Part shown: positions 1 to 9,557 of the stretch, piece after piece | Layout of the letters: each line of letters opens with the position of its first letter | Numbering within the stretch: the first letter of the stretch is position 1 | Assembly: GCA_964584785.1 (NCBI GenBank) | Contig: CAZPBY010000036.1 | Coordinates: forward strand, 1 to 64,000 | Direction: 5' to 3' | Length of the DNA stretch: 64,000 nucleotides | Source of the DNA: JAHFTY01 sp964584785 | GTDB taxonomy: Bacteria > Acidobacteriota > Terriglobia > 20CM-2-55-15 | The notes under the pieces: model-generated | The model's input: only the letters and a program-made list of their open reading frames with translations | Databases searched by the model: none | What the model was told of the DNA's origin: nothing | Made by a program: the position numbers and the translations under genes

Positions 1-2185
1 CCGAAGCGAAACCGTTGAGCTGATCCACCATCGTGTTGATGGTGTTCTTCAGTTCGTGAATTTCTCCGTTGACGTCCACGGTGATTTTGCGTGACAGGTC
101 GCCGTTCGCGACCGCCGTCGTCACATCGGCGATGTTGCGGACCTGGCCCGTGAGGTTCGAGGCCATCGAGTTGACGTTGTCGGTGAGGTCCTTCCAGGTG
201 CCGGCCACGCCGGGCACCTGCGCCTGGCCGCCGAGCTTGCCCTCGGTGCCGACCTCGCGCGCCACGCGCGTCACCTCCGACGCGAACGCGTTCAGCTGAT
301 CGACCATCGTGTTGATGGTGTTCTTCAGCTGCAGGATCTCGCCCTTGACGTCGACCGTGATCTTGCGCGACAGGTCGCCGCGCGCGATCGCGGTGGCGAC
401 GTCGGCGATGTTGCGGACCTGGCCGGTGAGGTTCGAGGCCATCGAGTTGACGTTGTCGGTAAGGTCCTTCCACGTGCCGCCGACGCCGGGCACCTCGGCC
501 TGACCGCCGAGCTTGCCTTCCGTTCCGACCTCGCGAGCCACGCGGCTGACTTCGGAGGCGAACGCGTTCAGCTGATCCACCATCGTGTTGATGGTGTCCT
601 TGAGCTGAAGAATCTCGCCTTTCACATCCACGGTGATTTTGCGCGACAGGTCACCGCGGGCAATGGCGGTGGCGACGTCGGCGATGTTGCGGACCTGACC
701 TGTGAGGTTTTGCGCCATGGAGTTCACGTTGTCGGTTAGGTTCTTCCACGTTCCCGCGACGCCGGGTACCACCGCCTGACCGCCAAGCCGTCCTTCCGTT
801 CCAACCTCGCGAGCCACGCGGCTGACTTCGGATGCAAATGCATTGAGTTGATCCACCATGGTGTTGATGGTGTTCTTTAACTCCAGAATCTCGCCCTTCA
901 CGTCGACCGTGATCTTGCGGGAAAGATCGCCGCGCGCCACAGCGGTAGTGACCTCGGCGATGTTTCGTACCTGAGCGGTGAGGTTCGCGCCCATGGCGTT
1001 TACAGAGTCGGTCAGATCCTTCCAGGTGCCGGCAACGTCAGGAACCTCGGCACGGCCGCCAAGCTTTCCTTCGGTACCGACTTCGCGCGCCACGCGAAAG
1101 ACTTCCGAAGCGAACGCGTTGAGTTGATCCACCATGGTGTTGATGGTGTTCTTCAGTTCCAGAATCTCGCCCTTCACATCGACGGTGATCTTGCGCGACA
1201 GATCGCCGCGCGCCACGGCGGTGGTCACGCCGGCGATGTTGCGGACCTGCGCCGTCAGGTTTCCGGCCATGGCATTTACCGAGTCCGTGAGGTCCTTCCA
1301 CGTTCCGGCGACACCAGGCACCACGGCCTGACCGCCAAGTTTGCCCTCGGTTCCGACCTCGCGAGCGACGCGTGTGACTTCCGCGGCGAAGGACCGCAAT
1401 TGGTCCACCATCGTGTTGATGGCTTCCTTCAACTGCAAAATTTCACCGCGAACGTCGACGGTGATCTTCTTCGACAAGTCACCGTTCGCCACGGCGATCG
1501 TCACATCCGCGATGTTGCGGACCTGCGCGGTCAGGTTTCCGGCCATCTGGTTGACGGATTCGGTCAAGTCTTTCCAGACGCCCGATACGCCTTCCACCTG
1601 CGCCTGACCGCCCAGCTTGCCTTCCGTTCCGACTTCACGAGCGACGCGGGTTACTTCGGAAGTAAACACGGACAGCTGGTTGATCATTTTGTTGACGAGC
1701 GTTGCCGATCGCAGGAATTCACCTTCGAGAGGCCGCCCCTCGAGCTCGAGCGCCATGGACTGACTGAGGTCTCCCTTGGCCACGGCCCCGATCGTGCGCG
1801 TCACTTCCGTGGTCGGCCATACCAGATCGTCGATGAGCATGTTGATTGCGGCAACTTCGTCGGCCCAACCGCCGACACCCTCCGGCACGTGCATGCGCTG
1901 TTTGAGTTTTCCTTCTTTACCCACGACGTTCGAGACACGAACTGTTTCTTTCGCGCGCCGGTCGCTGAAGGTCACAATCTCGTTGAACGCGTCGGCGATC
2001 TTGCCTTCGACGCCGGTCAGGTTGCTGGGCATGCGAACCGCAAAATCGCCGTCGCGAAACGACAGCATCGCCATCAGCAATCGGTTCGAGAACGCGCCCT
2101 TCTGATGGCCGTTTCCTCTGCTTTCCGAAAGGGCAACTGCGGAAGACGCCTGTGTGGAAGTGGCTCTGGGGCTCTTCTGGCTCAT
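1..2185 (-). CDS. Multi-HAMP sensor protein, probable N-terminal part of a group-III-type hybrid histidine kinase (3' end off the window)
   Basis: The frame is open from the ATG at 2185 to the left edge, so about 728 N-terminal residues are visible and no stop is seen. AGGAG lies 7 bases before the ATG. After a short low-complexity N-terminus the protein consists of HAMP-type units. Two divergent units (VVGKEGKLKQRMHVPEGVGG; GAVAKGDLSQSM) come first, then near-identical 92-residue units carrying REVGTEGKLGGQA, GTWKDLTDNVNSMA, QVRNIADVTTAVA and GDLSRKITVDVKGEI. No signal peptide or membrane helix is visible, so it is probably cytoplasmic. Tandem poly-HAMP arrays of about 90 residues are known from fungal Nik1/Os-1 group III kinases and bacterial relatives, which usually continue into HisKA, HATPase and receiver domains; that part is outside the window and is inferred. 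It lies 56 bases downstream of another hybrid kinase on the same strand, suggesting a shared transcript. Confidence 0.85.
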   Translation of the reverse strand, partial: MSQKSPRATSTQASSAVALSESRGNGHQKGAFSNRLLMAMLSFRDGDFAVRMPSNLTGVEGKIADAFNEIVTFSDRRAKETVRVSNVVGKEGKLKQRMHVPEGVGGWADEVAAINMLIDDLVWPTTEVTRTIGAVAKGDLSQSMALELEGRPLEGEFLRSATLVNKMINQLSVFTSEVTRVAREVGTEGKLGGQAQVEGVSGVWKDLTESVNQMAGNLTAQVRNIADVTIAVANGDLSKKITVDVRGEILQLKEAINTMVDQLRSFAAEVTRVAREVGTEGKLGGQAVVPGVAGTWKDLTDSVNAMAGNLTAQVRNIAGVTTAVARGDLSRKITVDVKGEILELKNTINTMVDQLNAFASEVFRVAREVGTEGKLGGRAEVPDVAGTWKDLTDSVNAMGANLTAQVRNIAEVTTAVARGDLSRKITVDVKGEILELKNTINTMVDQLNAFASEVSRVAREVGTEGRLGGQAVVPGVAGTWKNLTDNVNSMAQNLTGQVRNIADVATAIARGDLSRKITVDVKGEILQLKDTINTMVDQLNAFASEVSRVAREVGTEGKLGGQAEVPGVGGTWKDLTDNVNSMASNLTGQVRNIADVATAIARGDLSRKITVDVKGEILQLKNTINTMVDQLNAFASEVTRVAREVGTEGKLGGQAQVPGVAGTWKDLTDNVNSMASNLTGQVRNIADVTTAVANGDLSRKITVDVNGEIHELKNTINTMVDQLNGFAS
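41..1696 (-). repeat. Six consecutive 276-bp tandem repeats encoding 92-residue HAMP units
   Basis: The word ggtgttctt or a close variant recurs at 41, 317, 593, 869, 1145 and 1421, exactly 276 bp apart, and a degenerate copy aligns at 1697. Each unit encodes 92 residues, so the repeat keeps the reading frame. Units nearer the left edge are more alike than those near the N-terminus, consistent with recent amplification of the inner units. Confidence 0.92.
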
Positions 2186-2241
2186 TTCATAGCTCCTGAT
2201 CGTGAATCGACGAGACCTGATTCGGCTGTGACGACACCGGA

Positions 2242-4290
2242 CTAACCGGACTTCGATTCCATGGCGTTCAAGCTCTGAAGAATCGTCGTTACGTCGATGG
2301 GTTTTACAAGATGGATATTGAATCCGGCGTCGGCGGACTGACGCTTGTCCTTTTCGTTGCCCCAGCCGGTCACCGCTATCAGAACGACGTCGCGTGTCCA
2401 CGGCTGCTGCCGGATGCGGCGCGCTGTGTCGTAACCGTTGAGCTTGGGCATTCCGATGTCGAGAACAATGACTTCGGGCCGGAATTCTTCCGCTTTCTCG
2501 AGTGCTTCCAATCCGTCCACAGCAGTCTGCACTTCATGACCGAGTGCCTGCAGCATCAGCTCGAAGCTCTCGACGACGTCCCTGTTGTCGTCCGCTATAA
2601 GAATGCGACGCTTAGCCGAGCGTTGATGCTCGAAGGACGAACTAGCCGGTGGCGCGCTCTTCGGATCGCGGGCGTTCTCTCTCACGGGAAGCCGAACGCT
2701 GAATTCGCTTCCTTTGCCGGACCCCTCGCTGCGAGCCTCGATCGTACCGCCGTGCATCTCGACCAGACGCTTGGCCAGCGCGAGTCCAATCCCCAATCCG
2801 CCTTCCGACTGGCCGATCGAGCGTCCGACTTGCGTGAACATTTCGAATACCCGCGACAACATGGCCGGAGCGATGCCGATCCCGCAGTCTCGGACCGTGA
2901 TGACGGCACGATCGCCCTCTTGCTTTGCGGTCAGCCAGATCGTTCCACCACCTTCGAGGCGTTTGCTGTACTTGGCGGCATTGTTGAGAAGGTTGGAGAG
3001 CACCTGCGCCAGCCGGACCGAATCGGCATCCAGGTACACGGACTCCGATTGCACGCTGACGATCAGCTCGTGGCCGTCCCGCTCCATCAAAGGGCGGCTG
3101 GTTTCGACGGCCGCGGCGATGATGGACTCGAGTTCCACGGTCTCTTTGCGCAGTTCGAGCGTGTTGCGGCTGATCCGGTTGACATCGAGAAGGTCGTCGA
3201 TCAGGCGTGCCATGTGCTGCGTCTGTCTTTCGATCAACTCCACGGTCCAGCGCAGTTCAGGCGTGGTGGGACCCTTCAGGTCGAGAACTTTGACTGCATA
3301 ACGAATCGGTGCGAGAGGATTGCGCAATTCATGAGCCAGAGTCGCCAGGAACTCATCCTTGTGCCGGTCGGATTCGATCAACGCCTCTTCGAGACGTTTG
3401 CGTCGCGTCAGGTCGACACTGACGCCGACAATTCGCGATGCCTGGCCATTGGAATCCTGAACGACCCGTCCGCGATCGGCGATCCAGACAACGGACCCGT
3501 CCGGACGAACCGCGCGGTATTCCGCTTCGAAGTCGCCGGATTCCATCGCACGGTTGAATGCGTCTTCGAGCGCGCCGAAGTCGTCTTTATGGACGGCGTG
3601 TGAGATACGAGCGTTTGGGCCAAACGAGCCCGGAGGAAACCCGAACAGGATTTCCGGATCAGCCGACCATCGCATTTTGCCGGTCGACAGATTCCATTCC
3701 CACGTCGCAACCTGGGCCACGGCCAGAGCAAGCCTTAAACGCTCTTCATTGTCGCGAACCTCGCGGTTGGCGCGCGCGAGTTCCGCCGTCCGTTCGAGGA
3801 CGCGCGTTTCCAGCTGATCCTTGGCGTTGCGCAGCTGCTCCTGCGCTTTCTGACGCTCCGCTACTTCTGCATTCAAGGCCTCGACCACCGACGCGAGAGC
3901 GCGTGTTGTGCGGAACAGGTTGACGAACACCGCGATCTTCGACCGAAGAATATCCGGATTGATCGGCTTGCTGAGGAAATCGACGCCCCCCACGCCGTAC
4001 GCCTGGAGCACTTCACGCTCATCCAGACCGTGTGCCGTCAGGAAAAGAATCGGCACGTGCTGGCTCCGCTTTCTTTGCTTGATGAGCTTCGCCAGCTCCA
4101 GACCATCGGTGCCCGGCATCTTGATATCGAGAACAATCGCAGCAAAATCGTTTTGCAGTATTGCGAACAAAGCTTCGTCCGCCGTGTTCGCTCGAACGAG
4201 ACTGCAGCCGCTCGACTCGAGAATGCTTTCGAGCGCATCCAGGTTACGAGGTTCGTCGTCGACGACGAGGATCTTTACGCTTTCGTCCAT
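2242..4290 (-). CDS. Hybrid histidine kinase (REC-PAS-HisKA-HATPase-REC)
   Basis: This 682-residue protein has no signal peptide or membrane helix and should be a cytoplasmic phosphorelay kinase. Domains in order: an N-terminal receiver (about 3-125, VDDEP, phospho-acceptor Asp near 55 in VLDIKMPG, KPI); a helical coiled-coil linker (about 130-185); a PAS domain with PAC motif (about 185-300, WEWNLSTG, YRAVRPDGSVVW); HisKA with LAHELRNPLAP (His near 320); HATPase with the G-box LGIGLALAKRLVEMHGG; and a C-terminal receiver (ILIADDN, Asp near 611 in VLDIGMPK, KPI). All catalytic residues look present. Receiver domains at both ends suggest it takes phosphoryl input and passes it on. It precedes the multi-HAMP protein by 56 bases on the same strand. 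The signal is unknown. Confidence 0.93.
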   Translation of the reverse strand: MDESVKILVVDDEPRNLDALESILESSGCSLVRANTADEALFAILQNDFAAIVLDIKMPGTDGLELAKLIKQRKRSQHVPILFLTAHGLDEREVLQAYGVGGVDFLSKPINPDILRSKIAVFVNLFRTTRALASVVEALNAEVAERQKAQEQLRNAKDQLETRVLERTAELARANREVRDNEERLRLALAVAQVATWEWNLSTGKMRWSADPEILFGFPPGSFGPNARISHAVHKDDFGALEDAFNRAMESGDFEAEYRAVRPDGSVVWIADRGRVVQDSNGQASRIVGVSVDLTRRKRLEEALIESDRHKDEFLATLAHELRNPLAPIRYAVKVLDLKGPTTPELRWTVELIERQTQHMARLIDDLLDVNRISRNTLELRKETVELESIIAAAVETSRPLMERDGHELIVSVQSESVYLDADSVRLAQVLSNLLNNAAKYSKRLEGGGTIWLTAKQEGDRAVITVRDCGIGIAPAMLSRVFEMFTQVGRSIGQSEGGLGIGLALAKRLVEMHGGTIEARSEGSGKGSEFSVRLPVRENARDPKSAPPASSSFEHQRSAKRRILIADDNRDVVESFELMLQALGHEVQTAVDGLEALEKAEEFRPEVIVLDIGMPKLNGYDTARRIRQQPWTRDVVLIAVTGWGNEKDKRQSADAGFNIHLVKPIDVTTILQSLNAMESKSG

Positions 4291-4600
4291 CTAATGTTCC
4301 ACCGCAGAGAGGTTCACTCAAGTTCGGCGCACTATCTCGATTTAAGTCGATTTTCAAGTGTACACAAAGGACAGGCCGCGAATGCAATGCCGAGTTGCGT
4401 CCGGTTGCGACTCAGGAAAACTTGAAGCGAGTGCCTGGAACGGTCCGAAGTTCCGCGAGATGAAGAGGTGTGATCAGCGATATGCCTACAGTGGATTGCT
4501 TCGTAACCTTCGAACCCTCCGGAAGGGTGGTCCAGGCAGGTGCCGGAAAGATTCGCGGTGTTCTGTTCGAAGTGGATTCGATGATTAACCGGTGTGGTGG
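4291..4600. other. Intergenic stretch without a recognisable gene
   Basis: These 310 bases lie upstream of the hybrid kinase and downstream of the esterase/VanX gene, both on the minus strand. Short open frames exist on the plus strand but their translations show no recognisable domain and they lack a ribosome-binding site. A short inverted pair (accct/agggt around 4518-4532) has no T-run. The kinase promoter probably lies here, but no convincing box was identified. Confidence 0.6.
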
Positions 4601-6331
4601 CTATTTGATGTCACTGAAGCGAATGTTCCCGATCGGGTAACTTCGCCAGTCCTTGTAATCGAAATGCCACCACTCCTGCGGATTGACGGTGAAGTCTTCG
4701 GCCTCCATGACGCGGCGCAAAAGCGCGCGGTGCCAGCGTTGGAGGTCCGTGCCGCCGGGATAGAAGGCATAAGCGCGCGGCGTGCTTTCGTCGTACGTGC
4801 TCGGCATTTCGATAACGCGGCCGGTCTTGAGGTCGTAAAGCGTCAAATCCACCGCTTCGCCGCGATTGTGGCGAGATCCGCCGGCGGGATTCGCCACGAG
4901 CCATTTCTTGTCGTCGGGTGTGGCGTCCCAGAAAGTCTTGGTCACGTACCACGGACGATAGCCGTCGTGAATGAGCAGGCCATAACCGTACTGTTTCAGC
5001 TTGCGGTGAGCACGAAGCAAAGCTTCGGCCGCGGGTCTCTGCAAAAAAGCGCGCGGTTGCGAATAGAACACCGAGCCCAGAAAGTTGTTCGTTCCGGCGT
5101 ATCGAATGTCGAGCTTGATTGTGGCATCGAGTTTCGTGAGTTCGACGAGATCCGGCCGGCGAAAGTCGCCCGACTCGCGCGGTGGTTCGGCGGTCAACGC
5201 TTCCTTTAACAGGTCCGAGACTGGCCGCAGCGGTTGGACGCGTAGTTGAGTCGTGCCTTCGGCAGGTCCGACTTGCCGTCGATCGTAGACGACATCTTTC
5301 AGCGCCAGGCTGGCCGAGCGTCCGCGTCCATCAAGAGTGAAGACGAGTTGTTGTTTCTCGTGCATCCCGCCTGGGGCGAAGCGGAAAGTGGTGTTGGAAA
5401 CCTGGTCGAGCGGCTCGGCTGCCATTTTGCCGAACCCCGCCCAGAGCTTTCCGCCGCGCTCGAGTATGTAAAGCGGTTCTTGTTCGGGTCCATATTCGCC
5501 GATCAGGCCGAGCCATTTTTGAGGCGGCGCCTTAGGTTTCGGCGCATCGGTATCGTCGGATTCGCGAGCCCATGGTTCGATCTGTGCAGCTGGTGTGACA
5601 GTTTGAGTTGCTGAAGCGGAATAGAGTTCTTTCAACCACGGTACAGCGCGCCGGAGTCCTTCTGTGAATCGATACGTTTGGTTATGCGCGATTCCGTTGA
5701 GTTCGACGAGTTCTGCGCGCATTCCGTTGTTGCGCAATTGCGCAATGTATGTGCGAGTGGGGCCGATCGGCATGCTTTTGTCGTCGATCGAATGGATCGC
5801 GAATACCGGGATGCGCCATTTTTCCGTCGAACTTGGAGGTGCGCCTGCAATCGGGATCGCAGCGGAGAACCGGTTGGGGTACTTCAATCCGTACTGCCAC
5901 GTCCCCACGCCTCCGGCACTGAAGCCGGTGATGATGATCTTCTTCGTGTCGATGTTGTAATTCTTGATGATGTCGTCGAGCAACAGGTTGATCGCGTGGT
6001 CGTTGGCGGCGCTGATCCAGGCTCCGCCTTTGGAGTCCGGCGCGATGAGGATGGCCCCGAAGTCCGTCAATGCGGGAGCGACAAGCATCTCGAGAACAGC
6101 ACGTCCAGCTCCTTCCGGATCTCCGCCAAAATGCAGCGCTAGAACAAGCGGTACCGGTTTTGACGGAGTGTAGTTCTCCGGAATCGAAATGGAGTACCAG
6201 ATCGGTGCTTCGCCCGGCAGTTCCAGGCTGCGCGTATCCACATTGGGCGCCACGAAAGTCGTCTGGCAAAACGCCCCAACCCCGCTTCCGGCGACGATCA
6301 AACCCACAATCGCAAACAATCGTACCTTCAT
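4601..6331 (-). CDS. Secreted esterase (PHB-depolymerase-like) fused to a VanX-type D-Ala-D-Ala dipeptidase
   Basis: The 576-residue protein starts with a signal peptide (about 1-23, hydrophobic core ending GAFCQ). Residues about 30-240 form an alpha/beta hydrolase of the PHB-depolymerase/esterase type: nucleophile elbow GFSAGG (Ser near 138), Asp in HSIDDKSMP and His in GIAHNQ form a plausible triad. Residues about 265-370 look like a beta-rich linker similar to modules found after serine hydrolases. Residues about 395-576 match M15D dipeptidases (VanX/DdpX): HDGYRPW (catalytic Arg), SRHNRGEAVDL (zinc His 488 and Asp 495) and EWWHF (catalytic Glu 553 and zinc His 556). The expected role is hydrolysis of D-Ala-D-Ala or related peptidoglycan products in the periplasm, together with cleavage of an ester; the true substrates are unknown. 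Stand-alone VanX proteins are about 200 residues, so this is a fusion. It is divergent from the acyl-CoA ligase. Confidence 0.88.
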   Translation of the reverse strand: MKVRLFAIVGLIVAGSGVGAFCQTTFVAPNVDTRSLELPGEAPIWYSISIPENYTPSKPVPLVLALHFGGDPEGAGRAVLEMLVAPALTDFGAILIAPDSKGGAWISAANDHAINLLLDDIIKNYNIDTKKIIITGFSAGGVGTWQYGLKYPNRFSAAIPIAGAPPSSTEKWRIPVFAIHSIDDKSMPIGPTRTYIAQLRNNGMRAELVELNGIAHNQTYRFTEGLRRAVPWLKELYSASATQTVTPAAQIEPWARESDDTDAPKPKAPPQKWLGLIGEYGPEQEPLYILERGGKLWAGFGKMAAEPLDQVSNTTFRFAPGGMHEKQQLVFTLDGRGRSASLALKDVVYDRRQVGPAEGTTQLRVQPLRPVSDLLKEALTAEPPRESGDFRRPDLVELTKLDATIKLDIRYAGTNNFLGSVFYSQPRAFLQRPAAEALLRAHRKLKQYGYGLLIHDGYRPWYVTKTFWDATPDDKKWLVANPAGGSRHNRGEAVDLTLYDLKTGRVIEMPSTYDESTPRAYAFYPGGTDLQRWHRALLRRVMEAEDFTVNPQEWWHFDYKDWRSYPIGNIRFSDIK

Positions 6332-6352
6332 GCCGGCATTTTAATAAATTCC

Positions 6353-6415
6353 AGGTCTGCCCGGTTGTTATCCTATTTGTTGCTTCGAAAAAATGGATAA
6401 CAACCGGGCAGACCT
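6353..6415. repeat. Perfect 21-bp inverted repeat with 21-nt loop between divergent genes
   Basis: The arms 6353-6373 and 6395-6415 are exact reverse complements (starting aggtctgcccggttg), separated by 6374-6394. The plus-strand side is followed by a T-run at 6419-6425, which makes it resemble a terminator, but no plus-strand gene ends nearby. It lies between the 5' ends of the esterase/VanX gene (ATG at 6331) and the acyl-CoA ligase (GTG at 6448). It could be a cruciform, an operator pair, or a palindromic mobile repeat. Confidence 0.9.
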
Positions 6416-6432
6416 CGATTTTTTTCTCGATT

Positions 6433-6438
6433 TATAAT
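6433..6438 (+). promoter_or_regulatory. Consensus -10 box (TATAAT) 9 bases before a GTG start
   Basis: A perfect TATAAT ends 9 bases before the GTG at 6448, so transcription would start within a few bases of the start codon and the mRNA would be leaderless. No Shine-Dalgarno sequence is present and no good -35 hexamer is seen at 16-18 bp. The expected -35 position falls inside the right arm of the inverted repeat. Confidence 0.5.
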
Positions 6439-6447
6439 TTACGCATT

Positions 6448-8100
<1,653 letters not shown>

Positions 8101-8114
8101 ACGCGGGACCCAGC

Positions 8115-8840
8115 CTACATCACAAAACGATTCAGGAAGCTGAACCAGCTGTTCAGCATCGTCATCTTATTGGTCACGAAGAGAAGACCGACCGCGATCA
8201 CCAGAACACCACTGACAACTTCGAGTGTGTGGAAATGCCGTTTGAACCGGGAATAAAAACCAAGAAAAGTGTTCAAGCCGAAACTCGTCAGCAAAAACGG
8301 AATGCCGAGGCCCGCCGAATAAACCGCCAACAGAAACACGCCCTGACCGACGGTCTCTTTCTCGCTGGCAAGGCCGAGCACCGTCGCAAGTATCGGTCCG
8401 ATGCACGGACTCCAGCCGAAAGCGAAGGCGAGACCAAGCACGAGAGCACCGAACAATCCGCGCGGTTTGGAATTACCATGAAACCGCTTGTCCTGATACA
8501 GAAAGTTGATGCGGTAGATTCCCGTCAAATGGATTCCGAAGACGATCAACAGAATGCCTGCAATCTGCCCGAACAGGACTTTCTTCGCCTGAAGCAACGC
8601 TCCAATCGCCGTTGCGCCGGCGCCGAACGCAATAAACGTGATGGAGAATCCGAGGATGAACATTATTGAATTCATAACCACAGTGCCCATCACGGATTTG
8701 CGCACTTCCTCCGACTTCAATTGATCCAGCGAGAAGCCTGAAACGATGGAAATGTAGCCGGGAACGAGCGGCAGCACACATGGAGATAGGAACGAAAACA
8801 GTCCCGCAGTGAATGCGTAATACACGGAAACGTCAGGCAT
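8115..8840 (-). CDS. ccdA: Cytochrome c biogenesis / thiol-disulfide transporter CcdA
   Basis: This is a polytopic inner-membrane protein of about 241 residues with six predicted hydrophobic segments. It has the two family cysteines in LSPCVLPLVPGY and GWSPCIGPIL and the typical spacing of the DsbD transmembrane domain. CcdA transfers reducing equivalents from cytoplasmic thioredoxin to extracytoplasmic thioredoxin-like proteins, for cytochrome c maturation or disulfide reduction. The ATG at 8840 (MPDVSVYYAFTAGLFSF) was chosen because it starts directly before the first family helix; an upstream in-frame ATG at 8930 would add 30 residues overlapping the neighbouring gene. It is downstream of, and co-directional with, the secreted protein at 8914-9510. 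Confidence 0.92.
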   Translation of the reverse strand: MPDVSVYYAFTAGLFSFLSPCVLPLVPGYISIVSGFSLDQLKSEEVRKSVMGTVVMNSIMFILGFSITFIAFGAGATAIGALLQAKKVLFGQIAGILLIVFGIHLTGIYRINFLYQDKRFHGNSKPRGLFGALVLGLAFAFGWSPCIGPILATVLGLASEKETVGQGVFLLAVYSAGLGIPFLLTSFGLNTFLGFYSRFKRHFHTLEVVSGVLVIAVGLLFVTNKMTMLNSWFSFLNRFVM

Positions 8841-8913
8841 AGAGGCGTAATCTACCTTCCTTCGGCACACCAGTATAAACCATCCAGCCTGTCGAATTAT
8901 TCCAGCGCTCGGC

Positions 8914-9510
8914 TCAGCGCTCCACGACAACCTTTGCGTCCGGAACGGTCAGCTTAATCAGTTTCCCTTCCTTGTCGGTCGTCGCGATGACTCTCACGCT
9001 GCCGCTGTCGATTTCAAAGGAGTTCGGGCTGGTGCTCTTGATGGTCAGGGGCGCGAGTTGAAGGTCTTGCGGCACGAAGGTCGGTATGATGCCGGCGCCC
9101 TTCGCCGCCGCGACTCGGTAGAGGAGGATTTCGTAATGGTGGAAGAAGTTCGTGTCGACGACCGCGCCGTCCGGAGGGAACCGGATGTCGTCGGTGTGTT
9201 TTTCGCCGTCTGTGATGTATTCGAGTTCGCTAAGAGGCGTATCGACCTTCAGCTTGATGGATCCGATGGCCGACTGGAACTCATAGGATGTCAGTTTGAG
9301 CGCCTCGTTGAGTTCCATACGGCTCTTGAGATCTGCCTTTTGATCGGCAGTCGTGATGACCGTATGACCCTCGACGAGATATCCGCCTGTACGTGGCGTG
9401 ATGGTGAATTCTTCGGTGCCTATTTTCGTGCCGGCCTGATAAATGGTGAATTTGCCCGTCTCCATGCGGAGTGGGGCAACCAGCAATAGCAGGGAAAACA
9501 AGACGTTCAT
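8914..9510 (-). CDS. Small secreted protein of unknown function (DUF3108/DUF6134-like)
   Basis: This is a 198-residue protein with a short N-terminal signal sequence (MNVLFSLLLLVAPLR). The rest alternates hydrophobic and charged residues as in a beta-rich periplasmic fold (FTIYQAGTKIGTEEFTITPR, SYEFQSAIGSIKLKVDTPL). The opening pattern, 'x-Y-x-G-x-K-I-G-x-E-x-F/Y', is reminiscent of DUF3108/DUF6134 proteins; this is inference. No catalytic motif or cysteine pair is evident. Its start codon follows directly after a 13-bp hairpin, and no Shine-Dalgarno sequence is visible. It lies between the zinc-ribbon gene of the ECF operon and ccdA on the same strand, so it may be the last gene of that operon or a separately controlled unit. 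Confidence 0.72.
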   Translation of the reverse strand: MNVLFSLLLLVAPLRMETGKFTIYQAGTKIGTEEFTITPRTGGYLVEGHTVITTADQKADLKSRMELNEALKLTSYEFQSAIGSIKLKVDTPLSELEYITDGEKHTDDIRFPPDGAVVDTNFFHHYEILLYRVAAAKGAGIIPTFVPQDLQLAPLTIKSTSPNSFEIDSGSVRVIATTDKEGKLIKLTVPDAKVVVER

Positions 9511-9511
9511 A

Positions 9512-9543
9512 GGTTGTCACTCATTTTTACATGAGTGACAACC
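9512..9543 (-). promoter_or_regulatory. Perfect 13-bp hairpin directly upstream of a start codon
   Basis: The arms ggttgtcactcat (9512-9524) and atgagtgacaacc (9531-9543) are exact reverse complements with a 6-base loop. On the minus strand the hairpin begins 14 bases after the stop of the zinc-ribbon gene and ends one base before the ATG at 9510, so it occupies the place of the ribosome-binding site. There is no T-run, so it is a poor intrinsic terminator. It may be an RNA-level translation control element, a protein-binding palindrome or an mRNA-end structure. Confidence 0.6.
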
Positions 9544-9557
9544 CGGACGCGAACGCC

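Noticed and set aside
41..1696. CRISPR-like regular repeat
   Set aside because: The 276-bp units are contiguous, coding and in frame, with no spacers.
1124..2245. 373-residue open frame on the plus strand over the HAMP gene
   Set aside because: It is antisense to the multi-HAMP protein, whose own frame is open to the window edge with strong family motifs; the plus-strand translation is His/Arg-rich and has no domain.
2311..3603. 430-residue plus-strand frame over the hybrid kinase
   Set aside because: It is a shadow of the kinase gene; all kinase motifs are on the minus strand.
4358..4588. 76-residue plus-strand frame in the gap after the kinase
   Set aside because: No ribosome-binding site, no recognisable pattern and Cys/Arg-rich content typical of chance frames.
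6070..6447. Upstream extension of the acyl-CoA ligase
   Set aside because: The open frame crosses the esterase gene and the inverted repeat, and homology begins only at the GTG at 6448.
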